From an uncultured Oscillospiraceae bacterium (GTDB taxonomy: Bacteria > Bacillota > Clostridia > Oscillospirales > Oscillospiraceae), in contig CAUBIP010000005.1 in assembly GCA_958436045.1 (NCBI GenBank), forward strand, positions 1 to 39,374: a DNA stretch of 39,374 nt, read 5' to 3'. This document shows positions 1 to 8,330 of this stretch, in pieces (position 1 is the stretch's first letter; each line of letters opens with the position of its first letter). Below the pieces are notes generated by a model. The model had not been told where the DNA came from. It saw only the letters and a list, made by a program, of their open reading frames with translations, and searched no databases. Position numbers and translations under genes: made by a program.

Positions 1-19
1 CGCAGCAGGGTGCAAGCCC

Positions 20-119
20 CTCAAACGAGAGCCCAGCGAAGCGGGTCTCGTTTGAGCGTGGCAAAAATACTTTTTTGCCACGCTCAAACAGCGTGACGGA
101 GTGCCGTCACGCTGTTTTT
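20..119. repeat. Three interlocking inverted repeats with terminator-like end
   Basis: Three consecutive hairpins share arm sequence. Hairpin 1 pairs 20-34 with 43-56 and has one bulged base. Hairpin 2 pairs 50-67 with 72-89, a perfect 18-bp stem with a 4-base loop. Hairpin 3 pairs 86-99 with 104-117, a perfect 14-bp stem followed by a T run to 119. Because bases 50-56 and 86-89 belong to two stems each, not all three can be fully formed at once. The block lies beside the 3' end of the minus-strand gene at 143-778, so it probably ends transcription from one or both sides. It could also be a dispersed intergenic repeat. Confidence 0.75.
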
Positions 120-142
120 CGGATGGTGCGAATCATGTTTGG

Positions 143-778
143 TTACAGCACCGGGATCTGGTTTTCCGGGAAGCCAGTGTCATCTGTCGCCATCAGGTAG
201 ACACCGGCGCAGGATTTTTGCGGCAGCATCAGGGTGTTGTCCATGATCTCCATGCCGATCTTGCCCGGGTCGACCAGCTCTCGCAGCGATAAAATCATCG
301 TGCGGGGGATGTTGAAATAGCCTGGCCCATAGGAGCAGGAGAGGGCGAGCGACTCGTCCTTCTGCTGCAGATAACGCTCCAGCTGCGCCCGGGCTGTTTC
401 TACCAGGATTGTGCCCCAGGTGTCATAGATCAGCAGGTCGACCAGGCTATCCGTCTCCGGCTGCGGGCAGTCGCCCACGGCGAGAAAATAGATAAATGCC
501 TGCCGCAGATGCTCCGGTGGAAGCTGGGAGAAGATCTCCGCTTCCAGCCGGGCGTCGTCCAGCTGCAGAAAGCCCTGGCCTGCTTCGGCGGCAGTTGGTG
601 TGGCAATGAGCGCCTGGGTCTTGACCCGGTCACGGATCGCAGGATAGCAGGCCATCGCCCGTTCCAGCAGCACCTGGTGGCGCTTTTTCTCCAGATTCAG
701 GTGGGCGTAAAGGGCGAAGAGCTCCCCGTAGGGCTCCGGCGATACCGGCGGGGTGAATTGGACGATTTCTTGTTGCAT
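143..778 (-). CDS. Stand-alone MetH activation-domain-like protein
   Basis: A 211-residue soluble protein. Its C-terminal half resembles the vitamin B12-dependent methionine synthase activation (AdoMet-binding) domain: a Ser-rich segment with SYGPGYFNIP near residues 150-160, then IGMEIMDN and LMLPQKSCAGVY near 175-195. These match the family pattern of a glycine/proline turn followed by a LxPxKSxSG-like motif. In MetH this domain supports reductive remethylation of the corrinoid. Short free-standing versions in Clostridia accompany split methionine synthases or corrinoid methyltransferases. No other MetH module is adjacent. The ATG at 778 has GGAG eight bases upstream and a promoter at 837-865. 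Activation of the corrinoid protein at 37724-38392 is an attractive but untested role. Confidence 0.7.
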   Translation of the reverse strand: MQQEIVQFTPPVSPEPYGELFALYAHLNLEKKRHQVLLERAMACYPAIRDRVKTQALIATPTAAEAGQGFLQLDDARLEAEIFSQLPPEHLRQAFIYFLAVGDCPQPETDSLVDLLIYDTWGTILVETARAQLERYLQQKDESLALSCSYGPGYFNIPRTMILSLRELVDPGKIGMEIMDNTLMLPQKSCAGVYLMATDDTGFPENQIPVL

Positions 779-836
779 GATGCAGCTCCGTTCTAAAAAA
801 TCTAAAAAATTCCGTCAAATCAATCACGTTTCTTTC

Positions 837-865
837 ATTGTAGAAAACCAAGGCTGCTTTGTCAA
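837..865 (-). promoter_or_regulatory. Sigma-A-type promoter of the MetH-activation-like gene
   Basis: On the minus strand, TTGACA (865-860) is followed by a 17-base spacer and TACAAT (842-837). This is close to consensus and predicts a start near 830, about 50 bases before the ATG at 778. Confidence 0.75.
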
Positions 866-1074
866 GCCAAAGGCGATCGGCGGGAAAAACGTTCGGCATA
901 GGTGACTGGAAAAATCCAAAGAGTGAAATGTAATACTTTTTCCTGGAAAAAAGCGGGAGAAAAGTCGATTAACGGTTTCTTTACAACAAAAAACGACAAT
1001 TTTTGTATTTTCGCGATGGCGGAACGATTTTTTTGAATAAGCGAATCATATGCCCCGATACGCGACTTGCACCC

Positions 1075-1103
1075 TTGCCAAACCGGCAGCGGATGGCTAT
1101 AAT
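1075..1103 (+). promoter_or_regulatory. Sigma-A-type promoter P1 upstream of a hairpin-rich stretch
   Basis: TTGCCA (1075-1080), a 17-base spacer and TATAAT (1098-1103). The -10 lies inside a perfect 7-bp inverted repeat, 1094-1100 with 1104-1110, which could be an operator. The predicted start, near 1110, is followed at once by hairpins and not by a reading frame. The bases between 866 and 1074 are AT-rich and I see no gene in them. Confidence 0.65.
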
Positions 1104-1109
1104 ATAGCC

Positions 1110-1252
1110 ATAAAGTGAATTGAATATCACTTTACTATATGTGTTCTCCCACATATATCTGACGGACGCCTGCCGGTTTCTCCCATTACCGGCGGGTGTC
1201 CGTCCGTTTATACCGCTTTTTCGCCCGGTGCAGCAGCCCGGGTGATATTTTT
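1110..1252 (+). ncRNA. Candidate structured small RNA (unrecognised)
   Basis: From the predicted start of P1 the transcript would fold into successive hairpins. They are 112-118 with 127-133 of the 1000 series (7 bp), 1136-1143 with 1150-1157 (8 bp), and 1161-1177 with 1188-1204 (17 bp including two G-U pairs). A short CCCGG/CCGGG stem before the T-rich stretch at 1246-1253 could end it. The region lacks a convincing ORF, and a second promoter at 1255-1282 serves the next gene, so an independent RNA is plausible. It does not match any riboswitch or small RNA that I recognise. It could instead be a leader read through into the MBOAT gene. Confidence 0.45.
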
Positions 1253-1254
1253 TA

Positions 1255-1282
1255 TTGAAAATGTCGCAAAAACCGATATAAT
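1255..1282 (+). promoter_or_regulatory. Promoter of the MBOAT-SGNH operon
   Basis: TTGAAA (1255-1260), a 16-base spacer and TATAAT (1277-1282) predict a start near 1289. This lies downstream of the in-frame ATG at 1242 and so supports the GTG start at 1338. Confidence 0.7.
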
Positions 1283-1337
1283 AGAGGAAAAACCGCCGAT
1301 ATCGCCGGGATGGCGTTTTCTAGGGAGGATCTTTTCA

Positions 1338-2930
1338 GTGTCGATCACATCCGGGAGCTTTTTGCTCTTTGCACTGGCTTTGACGGTGCTTTATTTTTTG
1401 GTACCAAAGCACGGGCAGTGGATGCTGCTGCTTTTGGCCAGTGCCGTTTTCTACTGCGCCGCCGGGCTGCAGTATGGGGCCTATATTCTCTTTACCGCGC
1501 TCTCGACCTACTGCGGCGCTCGTTGGATCGGCCGCCTGGCCGCCCAGCAGCAGGCTTATCTGAAAGCGAATAAGGAACAGCTGAGCCGGGAGGAAAAGAA
1601 GGCCTATAAGGCTGGGAACAAGGCCCGGCGCAAGGCCGTTATGATCGCGGTGCTGCTTTTGAATTTCGGCCTGCTTGCTGTGTTTAAGTATGGCGACTTT
1701 GTGCTGACCCAGCTCAACCGGGCGGCAGCGCTGCTGGGCAGCGGGCCGGTCCATGGGCCCTTGGGGCTGATTGCGCCGCTGGGCATCTCGTTTTATACGT
1801 TCCAATCCATGGGCTACCTGGTGGATGTCTACTGGGAGAAATGCGCGCCGGAGAAGAGCTTTGCGCGGATGCTGCTGTTTGTCTCTTTCTTCCCGCAGAT
1901 CATCCAGGGGCCGATCAGTAATTTCTCGCAGCTGGCGCCGCAGCTGTATGCGCCGCATTCTTTCTCCGCCGCCCGCCTGGGGTCAGGTCTGCAGCGGATG
2001 CTCTGGGGCTTTTTTAAAAAGCTCGTCATTGCCGATACGCTGGCGCCGTATGTGCAGGCGGTGTTTGCCAATTATACGGAATATTCCGGCGTCGCGGTGC
2101 TGGTGGGTGCGTTTTTATATAGCGCGCAGATTTATGCGGATTTTTCCGGCTACATGGATATTGTCTGCGGCCTTTGCGAGATCTGGGGCATCCAGCTGGC
2201 GGAGAATTTCCAGCGGCCCTATTTTTCCAAATCTATTGCCGAATACTGGCGGCGGTGGCATATCACGTTGGGGGAGTGGTTCAAGACCTATCTCTATTAC
2301 CCTGTCGCGGTGTCCCACTTTGCCCGCAATGCCGGTAAGCGCTGGCAAAAGCGCTTTGGCGGCTCCGTCGGCAAAACGATTCCGGCGACGGTCGCCCTTC
2401 TGCTTGTCTGGTTTACGACTGGCCTGTGGCACGGTGCCAGCTGGGCCTATATCGCCTGGGGCGGCGTCAACGGCGCGTTTATCATTTTCTCGTTGTGGAT
2501 GGAGCCAGTCTATCTGCGCTGGAAGCAGGCGCTGCATATCCAGGAGGATCGCTGGCTCTGGCGCGCATTCCAGACCCTGCGAACCTTCTGCTTAGTGACA
2601 GTCATCAAGGTCCTGCCAGAGGTAGGCGGCCTGCGCCGGGGGCTGGGCCTTTGGAAGCAGGTCGTGACAAACTGGCATCTGCCGGAGACGTGGCAGGCGC
2701 TGTTTCCCTATGCCGATACCTGGATCAATCTGGCGGTGATCGGCGGCGGCCTGGTTTTGATGCTGGCTGCCAGCCTGCTGCAGCGCAAGCAGCCGGTGCG
2801 TGCTTTCCTGATGGAAAAGCCGATGGTGCTGCGTTATACGATCTATTTTGTGTTACTGGGGGCGATCCTGCTCTTTGGCTGCTACGGCGAAGGCTTTGAC
2901 CCGCAGGACTTTATGTACTTCAAGTTCTAA
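1338..2930 (+). CDS. MBOAT-family O-acyltransferase (AlgI/DltB-like)
   Basis: An integral membrane protein of about 530 residues with roughly a dozen hydrophobic segments. Family marks are the QGPISNF segment, YADFSGYMDI, the EYWRRWHITLGEWF region near residue 305 and GLWHGASW near residue 363, whose histidine is the conserved MBOAT catalytic residue. Such proteins move acyl groups across the membrane onto polysaccharides or teichoic acids. I prefer the GTG at 1338 because GGGAGG lies 10 bases upstream and the N terminus then matches the family (hydrophobic SFLLF start). An in-frame ATG at 1242 would precede the predicted transcription start. The next gene, an SGNH protein 12 bases downstream, is the usual partner. 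Confidence 0.9.
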   Translation: MSITSGSFLLFALALTVLYFLVPKHGQWMLLLLASAVFYCAAGLQYGAYILFTALSTYCGARWIGRLAAQQQAYLKANKEQLSREEKKAYKAGNKARRKAVMIAVLLLNFGLLAVFKYGDFVLTQLNRAAALLGSGPVHGPLGLIAPLGISFYTFQSMGYLVDVYWEKCAPEKSFARMLLFVSFFPQIIQGPISNFSQLAPQLYAPHSFSAARLGSGLQRMLWGFFKKLVIADTLAPYVQAVFANYTEYSGVAVLVGAFLYSAQIYADFSGYMDIVCGLCEIWGIQLAENFQRPYFSKSIAEYWRRWHITLGEWFKTYLYYPVAVSHFARNAGKRWQKRFGGSVGKTIPATVALLLVWFTTGLWHGASWAYIAWGGVNGAFIIFSLWMEPVYLRWKQALHIQEDRWLWRAFQTLRTFCLVTVIKVLPEVGGLRRGLGLWKQVVTNWHLPETWQALFPYADTWINLAVIGGGLVLMLAASLLQRKQPVRAFLMEKPMVLRYTIYFVLLGAILLFGCYGEGFDPQDFMYFKF

Positions 2931-2942
2931 GGAGGCGCGGGG

Positions 2943-3956
2943 ATGAAAAAAACATGCAAAACGCTGCTCGCCCTGCTGCTGCTTGCTGCTGCGCTCTGGG
3001 GCCTGTGCAACGCCGTCACGCCGCTTTTGACGCCAAAGCGCTACGACTACGGCTGCCTGTGGCAGGCCTATGAAAAGGAGGACCACAACTCAATCGACGT
3101 GATGTTCTTCGGTTCCTCCATCGCCTATTGCGATGTCATCCCGGCGATGATTTATCAACAGACGGGGCTGACCTCCTACACCATGGCTGGGCCGACCCAG
3201 ACGATGCCGCAGACCTATTATTACATCCGCCAGGCCCTGGAGACCCAGAGTCCTGCAACGATATTTGTCGAGGTGACAGCGCTGTTTTACCCGGTGCACC
3301 AGGAGTTTGATGCGGTCAATATCGGCTATATGCCGAACGGCTGGAACAAGTGGCGGGCGATGGCTGCTTCGACAGCGCCCAGTACCTGGATTCGCTATCT
3401 GCTGCCGCTCTATAACTACCACTACCGCTGGAGCCAGCTGCAGCCGGACGACTATACCCGCGCCCGGGAGGGCTATGACCTAGACTTGCTGGCGGGTTAC
3501 ACCTATCTGCCCCGTACGACGCCGTTCCCGGAGATGGAGCCCAAGGGTGAGACCTATACGGCGGCAGAGTATGAAAAGAACGAGGCATATCTCCTGAAGC
3601 TCCGGGACCTCTGCGCGGAAAAGGGGATCCGTTTGGTGCTCTACCTCTCGCCCCGGTGCAACACCCTCTCCCAGGAGAGCCAGGACCGCCTGGCGGCGAC
3701 GCTGGAAAAGGCGCAGGTATCCTTTGTGGATTTTGACACGCAAAAGGCCGCCATCGGGCTGGACCCGCTGACGGATTATTATGACCGCTCCCATCTCAAC
3801 GCCCAGGGGGCGGAGAAATTCACGCAATACCTCAGCGATTATCTGGAAAACACCCTGGTGCTGACGCCCCAGGCGGGCCACGAAAATGCGCTGTGGCAGC
3901 GCCGGATCGACTATCTGAACGAGCTGCGGCAGCAGACGAAGGAAGCTGCGCAATAA
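2943..3956 (+). CDS. SGNH-type acyltransferase/esterase partner of the MBOAT protein
   Basis: 337 residues. An N-terminal hydrophobic segment (about 5-27) anchors or exports it. The predicted extracellular domain starts with an SGNH block I motif, FFGSSIAYCD, serine near residue 58. It ends with DYYDRSHLN near residue 280, supplying the Asp/His pair. The layout recalls DltD and AlgJ/AlgX-like partners that take acyl groups delivered by an MBOAT protein and place them on a cell-surface polymer. The ATG has GGAGG just upstream, and the gene is 12 bases after the MBOAT stop, so the pair is an operon. The polymer and acyl group cannot be read from sequence. Confidence 0.8.
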   Translation: MKKTCKTLLALLLLAAALWGLCNAVTPLLTPKRYDYGCLWQAYEKEDHNSIDVMFFGSSIAYCDVIPAMIYQQTGLTSYTMAGPTQTMPQTYYYIRQALETQSPATIFVEVTALFYPVHQEFDAVNIGYMPNGWNKWRAMAASTAPSTWIRYLLPLYNYHYRWSQLQPDDYTRAREGYDLDLLAGYTYLPRTTPFPEMEPKGETYTAAEYEKNEAYLLKLRDLCAEKGIRLVLYLSPRCNTLSQESQDRLAATLEKAQVSFVDFDTQKAAIGLDPLTDYYDRSHLNAQGAEKFTQYLSDYLENTLVLTPQAGHENALWQRRIDYLNELRQQTKEAAQ

Positions 3957-3960
3957 CATA

Positions 3961-4000
3961 ACATAAAACGGCAGGAGCTTCGGCTCCTGCCGTTTTATGT
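3961..4000. terminator. Bidirectional terminator with UUCG loop
   Basis: Perfect 18-bp arms (3961-3978 and 3983-4000) around a TTCG tetraloop, with A and T runs at the ends. It sits between the converging SGNH and glgB genes and should stop both. Confidence 0.9.
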
Positions 4001-4009
4001 CATCTGGGT

Positions 4010-6004
4010 TCAACCCTTTTCCTCCCGCAGGACGATCGCCGTCCGGCTGGGGAGGTAGATGGGAAAGCCGATGCGGCCATCGGGGCCGGGGGCGGCTTCG
4101 TAGCGCTGCGTGCCGGAGATGCGGCCCTGGCCGCCGAAGGCGGCGCGGTCCGTATTGAGTAGGACGGTGAAGGTCCCGGCCCGGCCGGTGGGCAGGAAGA
4201 AGGCAGGATAAGAGGTCTGGGGGCTAAAGTTAAAGGCGAAGAAGGTCCCGCCCCGCCGGTAGACGATGAGCCCCTCCTGGTTGGAAATATAAAGCTGCTG
4301 GCTCTTGCCGCGGAACAGGCGGCAGCGGCGGGCCAGGGCGATCATGGCAGCGTCGAAGGCGTCGAGCGCGCCATAGCGCAGCGTGGGGTCGTCCGCCAGG
4401 CTCCACTGGCGGCGGCAGTATTGGTAGCTCCAGCCGTTGCCCGCCCGGGGGAAGTCGATCCACTCGGGGTGGCCAAACTCGTTACCCATAAAGGTCAGGT
4501 AGCCCTCGCCGCCTAAGCTCAAGGTCAGCAGGCGGATCATCTTGTGCAGGGCCATGCCCCGGTCGATGACGAGGTTTTCCTTGTCCTTGGCCATGTTCCA
4601 GTACATTTCTGCGTCGCACAGGCGGAACATGACGGTCTTGTCTCCCACCAGCGCCTGGTCGTGGGATTCGACATAGGCGATGACCGGTTCCTTTGGCCGC
4701 CGCCCCGTCAGCTCGTACCAGATATTCCAGAGGTCCCAGTCCTCGTCGCGCCGTTCCTTTAGAATGCGGATCCAGAGGTCCGGGATGCCCATGGCCAGGC
4801 GATAATCAAAGCCGATACCGCCGTCTTCGACCGGCAGGCAGAGACCCGGCATGGCGGAGGTGTCCTCCGCGATGGTGATGGCGGCTGGATTGACCTGGCG
4901 CACCAGCGTATTGGCCAGCTGCAGGTACGTCACGGCTTCGGTGTTGGTATTGGGGGAGAAGTATTTGTCGTAATGGTCGAAAGTGGCGCCCAGCCCGTGG
5001 TCATGGTAGAGCATGGAGGTGACGCCGTCAAAGCGGAAGCCGTCGAAGTGGTACTCCGTCAGCCAATATTTGAGGTTGGAGAGAAGGAAGTGGAGCACCT
5101 CGTGCTTGCCGTATTGGAAGCACTTGGTATCCCAGGCGGCATGGGTTCCTCGGGGGCCGGGATAGAAAAATTGATCGGGTGTCCCGTCAAATTCGTTGAT
5201 GCCCTCCCGGGTGTTTTTCGCCGCGTGGGAGTGGACAACATCCAGCAGCACGGCGATGCCCAGCCTATGGGCTGCGTCGATCAACGCCTTGAGCTGGTCC
5301 GGCGTGCCGAAGCGGGAGGAGGCGGCGAAGAAATTCGTCACCTGATAGCCGAAGGAGGCGTAGTACGGGTGCTCCATGATGGCCATGATCTGGATGGTGT
5401 TATAGCCCAGCCGCTTGACCCGGGGCAGGACCTGCACACGGAATTCGTCATAGGTGCCGATGCCCGGCTTTTCCTGCGCCATGCCGATGTGGCATTCGTA
5501 GATATAAAGCGTTTTCTGCGGGCGGAAGGCCGCGTCGTGCCACTGGTATGGCGCAGGCGGCGCGTAGATGACGGCGTTCCAGGCTCCGGTCTCCGGCTCC
5601 TGGACGACATAGTGAGCATAGAGGGGGATGCGGTCCAGGTCCTGTCCGTTTTTTTGTACGATGGCAAGGATCCGCTGACCGTGGCGCAGCGCGTCACGGC
5701 CCGACAGGAAGACTTCAAAGACGCCGCCCGCCCGGCGGGTCATGGGGCAGGCGCGGCGGTCCCAGCCGTTAAAATCGCCGGTCAGGTACATCGCATCCGC
5801 GCCCGGTGCCCACTCCCGGTACCACCAGCCGTCCGCCTGCCGGTGAAAACCAAAATACGCCGCGCCGTCTGCAAAGGCGGAAAGCGACTGCCCGTCCGGC
5901 AGCAGCGCCGCTAGGCGCGTGCGATAGTTCTCCATCCGCAGGGCAAGATCCCCTTGATATGGCCGCAGCAGCGGGTCGATTTGCAGAATGGGAAGCTCCT
6001 TCAT
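4010..6004 (-). CDS. glgB: 1,4-alpha-glucan branching enzyme, eukaryotic-type
   Basis: 664-residue GH13 branching enzyme that creates alpha-1,6 branches in glycogen. An N-terminal CBM48 region (YREWAPGA, LTGDFNGWD) precedes the barrel. The catalytic nucleophile lies in DGFRFDGVTSM near residue 323, the acid in IAEDTSAMPG near 379 and the third carboxylate in VESHDQA near 447. The wording of these motifs (GVTSM, ESHDQALVGDKT) is that of the GBE1/plant-like subgroup and not of the classic E. coli-type GlgB. The ATG at 6004 has GGAGGG nine bases upstream. No other glycogen gene is nearby. The ATPase gene upstream on the same strand is 82 bases away. Confidence 0.93.
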   Translation of the reverse strand: MKELPILQIDPLLRPYQGDLALRMENYRTRLAALLPDGQSLSAFADGAAYFGFHRQADGWWYREWAPGADAMYLTGDFNGWDRRACPMTRRAGGVFEVFLSGRDALRHGQRILAIVQKNGQDLDRIPLYAHYVVQEPETGAWNAVIYAPPAPYQWHDAAFRPQKTLYIYECHIGMAQEKPGIGTYDEFRVQVLPRVKRLGYNTIQIMAIMEHPYYASFGYQVTNFFAASSRFGTPDQLKALIDAAHRLGIAVLLDVVHSHAAKNTREGINEFDGTPDQFFYPGPRGTHAAWDTKCFQYGKHEVLHFLLSNLKYWLTEYHFDGFRFDGVTSMLYHDHGLGATFDHYDKYFSPNTNTEAVTYLQLANTLVRQVNPAAITIAEDTSAMPGLCLPVEDGGIGFDYRLAMGIPDLWIRILKERRDEDWDLWNIWYELTGRRPKEPVIAYVESHDQALVGDKTVMFRLCDAEMYWNMAKDKENLVIDRGMALHKMIRLLTLSLGGEGYLTFMGNEFGHPEWIDFPRAGNGWSYQYCRRQWSLADDPTLRYGALDAFDAAMIALARRCRLFRGKSQQLYISNQEGLIVYRRGGTFFAFNFSPQTSYPAFFLPTGRAGTFTVLLNTDRAAFGGQGRISGTQRYEAAPGPDGRIGFPIYLPSRTAIVLREEKG

Positions 6005-6086
6005 ACGTTACCCTCCAGGCAGCGGCCAATCTGGCAGCCGCGTGAAACCGATTGCGGCAGCAGATGCCGCGTTGATACGGGTGGCG

Positions 6087-7352
6087 TTACAGGCAAAAGG
6101 CCGCATACATGGGCAGGCAGGCCAGCCCTTTTTCCTGAGTGAAATTCCGGCTGCCGAAGCAGTAGGGCTGCAGTGCCGGGTACTTTTTGCAAAGCGCCGC
6201 CAGCCGGGCGGCCTGATAGCGGCTGCCGGGCTCCGGCAGTATGGCGGCCATCCCCGTCTCCCGCTGCAGCAGGAACGGCGCGGCCTGGCCAAAACGGCCC
6301 TGCCAGAAGTACAGGGGGTAGCCCTGGGCGTCAAACTGCTGGGCCAGATAGTTCTGCGCCAGCAGCTGCCCGGCGACGCCGCCGTTTTCCGGGGCCAGCG
6401 CGGCGGGGGTGATGCCCGCCCGGGCGGCCAGCAGGCCGACGTCGCTGAAATAGAGCCGGTCCTGCGCTGGAATGACCTGGGCCTCCGCCGGGGCCAGGGG
6501 CAAGCGCAACTGGCGGCTCTCCAAAACGATCCCTGCAAATTTCAGCCAGGAGATGCTCCCACCGAATTGCTGAGCGGGGCTGGGGGCGCGTTTCGCGGTG
6601 AGCTGCGCCGGGATCGCACTGTAGCAGCTGCGGATCTGGACCGTCTCGGCGGCTGTGGCATACTTGGCCATGTCCGCCGTATAATTTTCCAGGATCTCCC
6701 GCCCGATGGCAGCTGTTTCCGGATAGCTGCCGGTCTGCAAAAACTGCAGGATGCTGGCTGGCATACCGCCCACCAAGAGGTACTCCCGGTACAGGGCCGC
6801 CGCCTTTTCGTCCAATTCCTGCGGCATGGGCGTCATTGCGGCAAAGTGCTGGCGAATTTCAGCTGCCAGCTCGTTCTCCCCCTTGGCCCAGAGGTACTCT
6901 TCAAAGTCAAAGGGATGCAGCGTCAGCGAGGCGACCCGGCCGACGGGGAAGGAGTAATTCTGCCGGTTGACCGCCACGCCCAGCAGGCTGCCGGAGGCGG
7001 CGATGTGATACGCCGGCATTTGCTCGCAGAAGTATTTCAGCGCCGTAAGCGCTCGCTCGCAGGCCTGGATCTCATCAAGGATGATGAGCGTCTGACCGGG
7101 TAGGATGCGCTCCCCGGTCAGGGCGCTGATATAGCGTAGCAGCCGCTCCGGGACGATGCCGTCCTGAAAATACTCGACCATCTTCTGGTTCGTCTCCAGG
7201 TTGAGATAGGCGGTGTTTTTAAAATGCGCCTGCCCGAATTCCCGCAGGATGTACGTCTTACCGATCTGCCGCGCGCCGCCGAGGATCAGCGGCATCCGGC
7301 CGGCCTTTTTTTCCTTCCAGGAAAGCAGCTGGGATTCAATTTTTCGTTTCAT
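6087..7352 (-). CDS. AAA-type ATPase with DUF4143 C-terminal domain
   Basis: 421 residues. Walker A is GGARQIGKT at 25-33. Walker B is LIILDEIQ near 89-96. Sensor-like ASGSLLG follows near 120. The C-terminal part has the DUF4143 character (DVGLLAARAG, ENYLAQQ-like segment). This family is common in anaerobes and is often annotated as an ATP-binding protein; its cellular role is not established. The protein is soluble. ATG at 7352 has GGAGG at a good distance. Gene order and spacing place it in a minus-strand run nfo-ATPase-glgB, but functional linkage is doubtful. Confidence 0.85.
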   Translation of the reverse strand: MKRKIESQLLSWKEKKAGRMPLILGGARQIGKTYILREFGQAHFKNTAYLNLETNQKMVEYFQDGIVPERLLRYISALTGERILPGQTLIILDEIQACERALTALKYFCEQMPAYHIAASGSLLGVAVNRQNYSFPVGRVASLTLHPFDFEEYLWAKGENELAAEIRQHFAAMTPMPQELDEKAAALYREYLLVGGMPASILQFLQTGSYPETAAIGREILENYTADMAKYATAAETVQIRSCYSAIPAQLTAKRAPSPAQQFGGSISWLKFAGIVLESRQLRLPLAPAEAQVIPAQDRLYFSDVGLLAARAGITPAALAPENGGVAGQLLAQNYLAQQFDAQGYPLYFWQGRFGQAAPFLLQRETGMAAILPEPGSRYQAARLAALCKKYPALQPYCFGSRNFTQEKGLACLPMYAAFCL

Positions 7353-7388
7353 AGTGCAGCGCCTCCATCTGTGCTGGGGTATCTCTTA

Positions 7389-8225
7389 TTATGCTGTTTC
7401 ATAAAGCGTACGCAGTAGGGTGATCTCCTGGGCGTAGCCCGCGTCGTCGTTCGGGGTCTCCAGGATAAAGGGGAGCATCCGCAGGGCCGGATGCCGGATG
7501 ATGCGGCCGATGGTCTCCAGGGAGAGCTTGCCCTCCGTGATCCGGGCGTGCCGGTCCTTGTGGCTGCCGCAGTCATTGAGACTGTTGTTCAGGTGGACGG
7601 CCTTGAGGCGATCCAGGCCGATGTGCTTGTCAAACGCTGTGAGGACGCCGTCCAGGTCGTGCTCCAGGTCATATCCGGCGTCCCAGACGTGGCAGGTATC
7701 CAGGCAGACACCGACGCATTGGGGCAGGGCCACCTGGTCGATGATCTGCCGCAGCTGAGAAAACTCCCCGCCGACCTCCGTGCCTTTCCCGGCCATCGTC
7801 TCCAGCAATACCGTCGTCTCCTGGCCTTCGGTCAGAACCTCGTTCAGCAGCTTGGCGATCTTGGCGATGCCGATCTCCAGCCCCTGGCCGACATGGCTGC
7901 CGGGGTGGAAATTATAGTAATTGCCGGGCGTCCAGGCCATCCGGGCCAGGTCCTCGCGGAAGGCCTGCAGGGCAAATTCCTGCACCTGGGGCTTGGCTGC
8001 GCAGGGGTTGAGGGTATAGGGGGCATGGGCGACCAGCGGGCCGACGTCCTGGGCCCGGCATTTGTCCAAAAACTGGGCGATATCCGCCGGGTCAATGGCC
8101 TTGGCGCTGCCGCCCCGGGGGTTGCGGGTGAAAAAGGCGAAGGTGTTCGCCCCCAGCGCCGTGGCCCGGCGGACCATGGCGGTATAGCCGCCGGCGGCGG
8201 AAACATGATAACCGATCCGAAGCAT
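7389..8225 (-). CDS. nfo: Endonuclease IV (AP endonuclease)
   Basis: 278-residue TIM-barrel metalloenzyme that cuts at abasic sites in base-excision repair. It begins MLRIGYHVSAAGG, the family start. Metal-ligand motifs are NFHPGSH, LLETMAGKG, GVCLDTCHVWDAGYD, HLNNSLNDCGSHKDRH and FILETPNDD. The start at 8225 is chosen because AGGAGGG lies seven to eight bases upstream and the family begins here. A longer frame upstream has no site. A promoter at 8262-8290 supports this. The gene is divergent from the cls-nth unit, which includes another repair enzyme. Confidence 0.95.
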   Translation of the reverse strand: MLRIGYHVSAAGGYTAMVRRATALGANTFAFFTRNPRGGSAKAIDPADIAQFLDKCRAQDVGPLVAHAPYTLNPCAAKPQVQEFALQAFREDLARMAWTPGNYYNFHPGSHVGQGLEIGIAKIAKLLNEVLTEGQETTVLLETMAGKGTEVGGEFSQLRQIIDQVALPQCVGVCLDTCHVWDAGYDLEHDLDGVLTAFDKHIGLDRLKAVHLNNSLNDCGSHKDRHARITEGKLSLETIGRIIRHPALRMLPFILETPNDDAGYAQEITLLRTLYETA

Positions 8226-8261
8226 ATGCCTGCCCTCCTGTGCGCAACGTTTCTTTTTCTT

Positions 8262-8290
8262 ATTGTAGCGTATTTTACGAAAAAATACAA
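8262..8290 (-). promoter_or_regulatory. Promoter of nfo
   Basis: Minus strand TTGTAT (8290-8285), 17-base spacer, TACAAT (8267-8262); predicted start near 8255, about 30 bases before the ATG. Confidence 0.65.
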
Positions 8291-8330
8291 CCACTGCCCG
8301 GCGCGTGGTTTTCGTGGGCATGTAAACTCC

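Noticed and set aside
20..119. CRISPR array or transposon end
   Set aside because: The repeats are inverted, not direct, and there are no spacers, transposase gene or target-site duplication.
1242..1337. Longer N terminus for the MBOAT protein
   Set aside because: The ATG at 1242 lies before the predicted transcription start and has no ribosome site, while the GTG at 1338 has one and fits the family.
4973..5914. A 313-codon plus-strand open frame
   Set aside because: Antisense to glgB, whose catalytic motifs are all present on the other strand.
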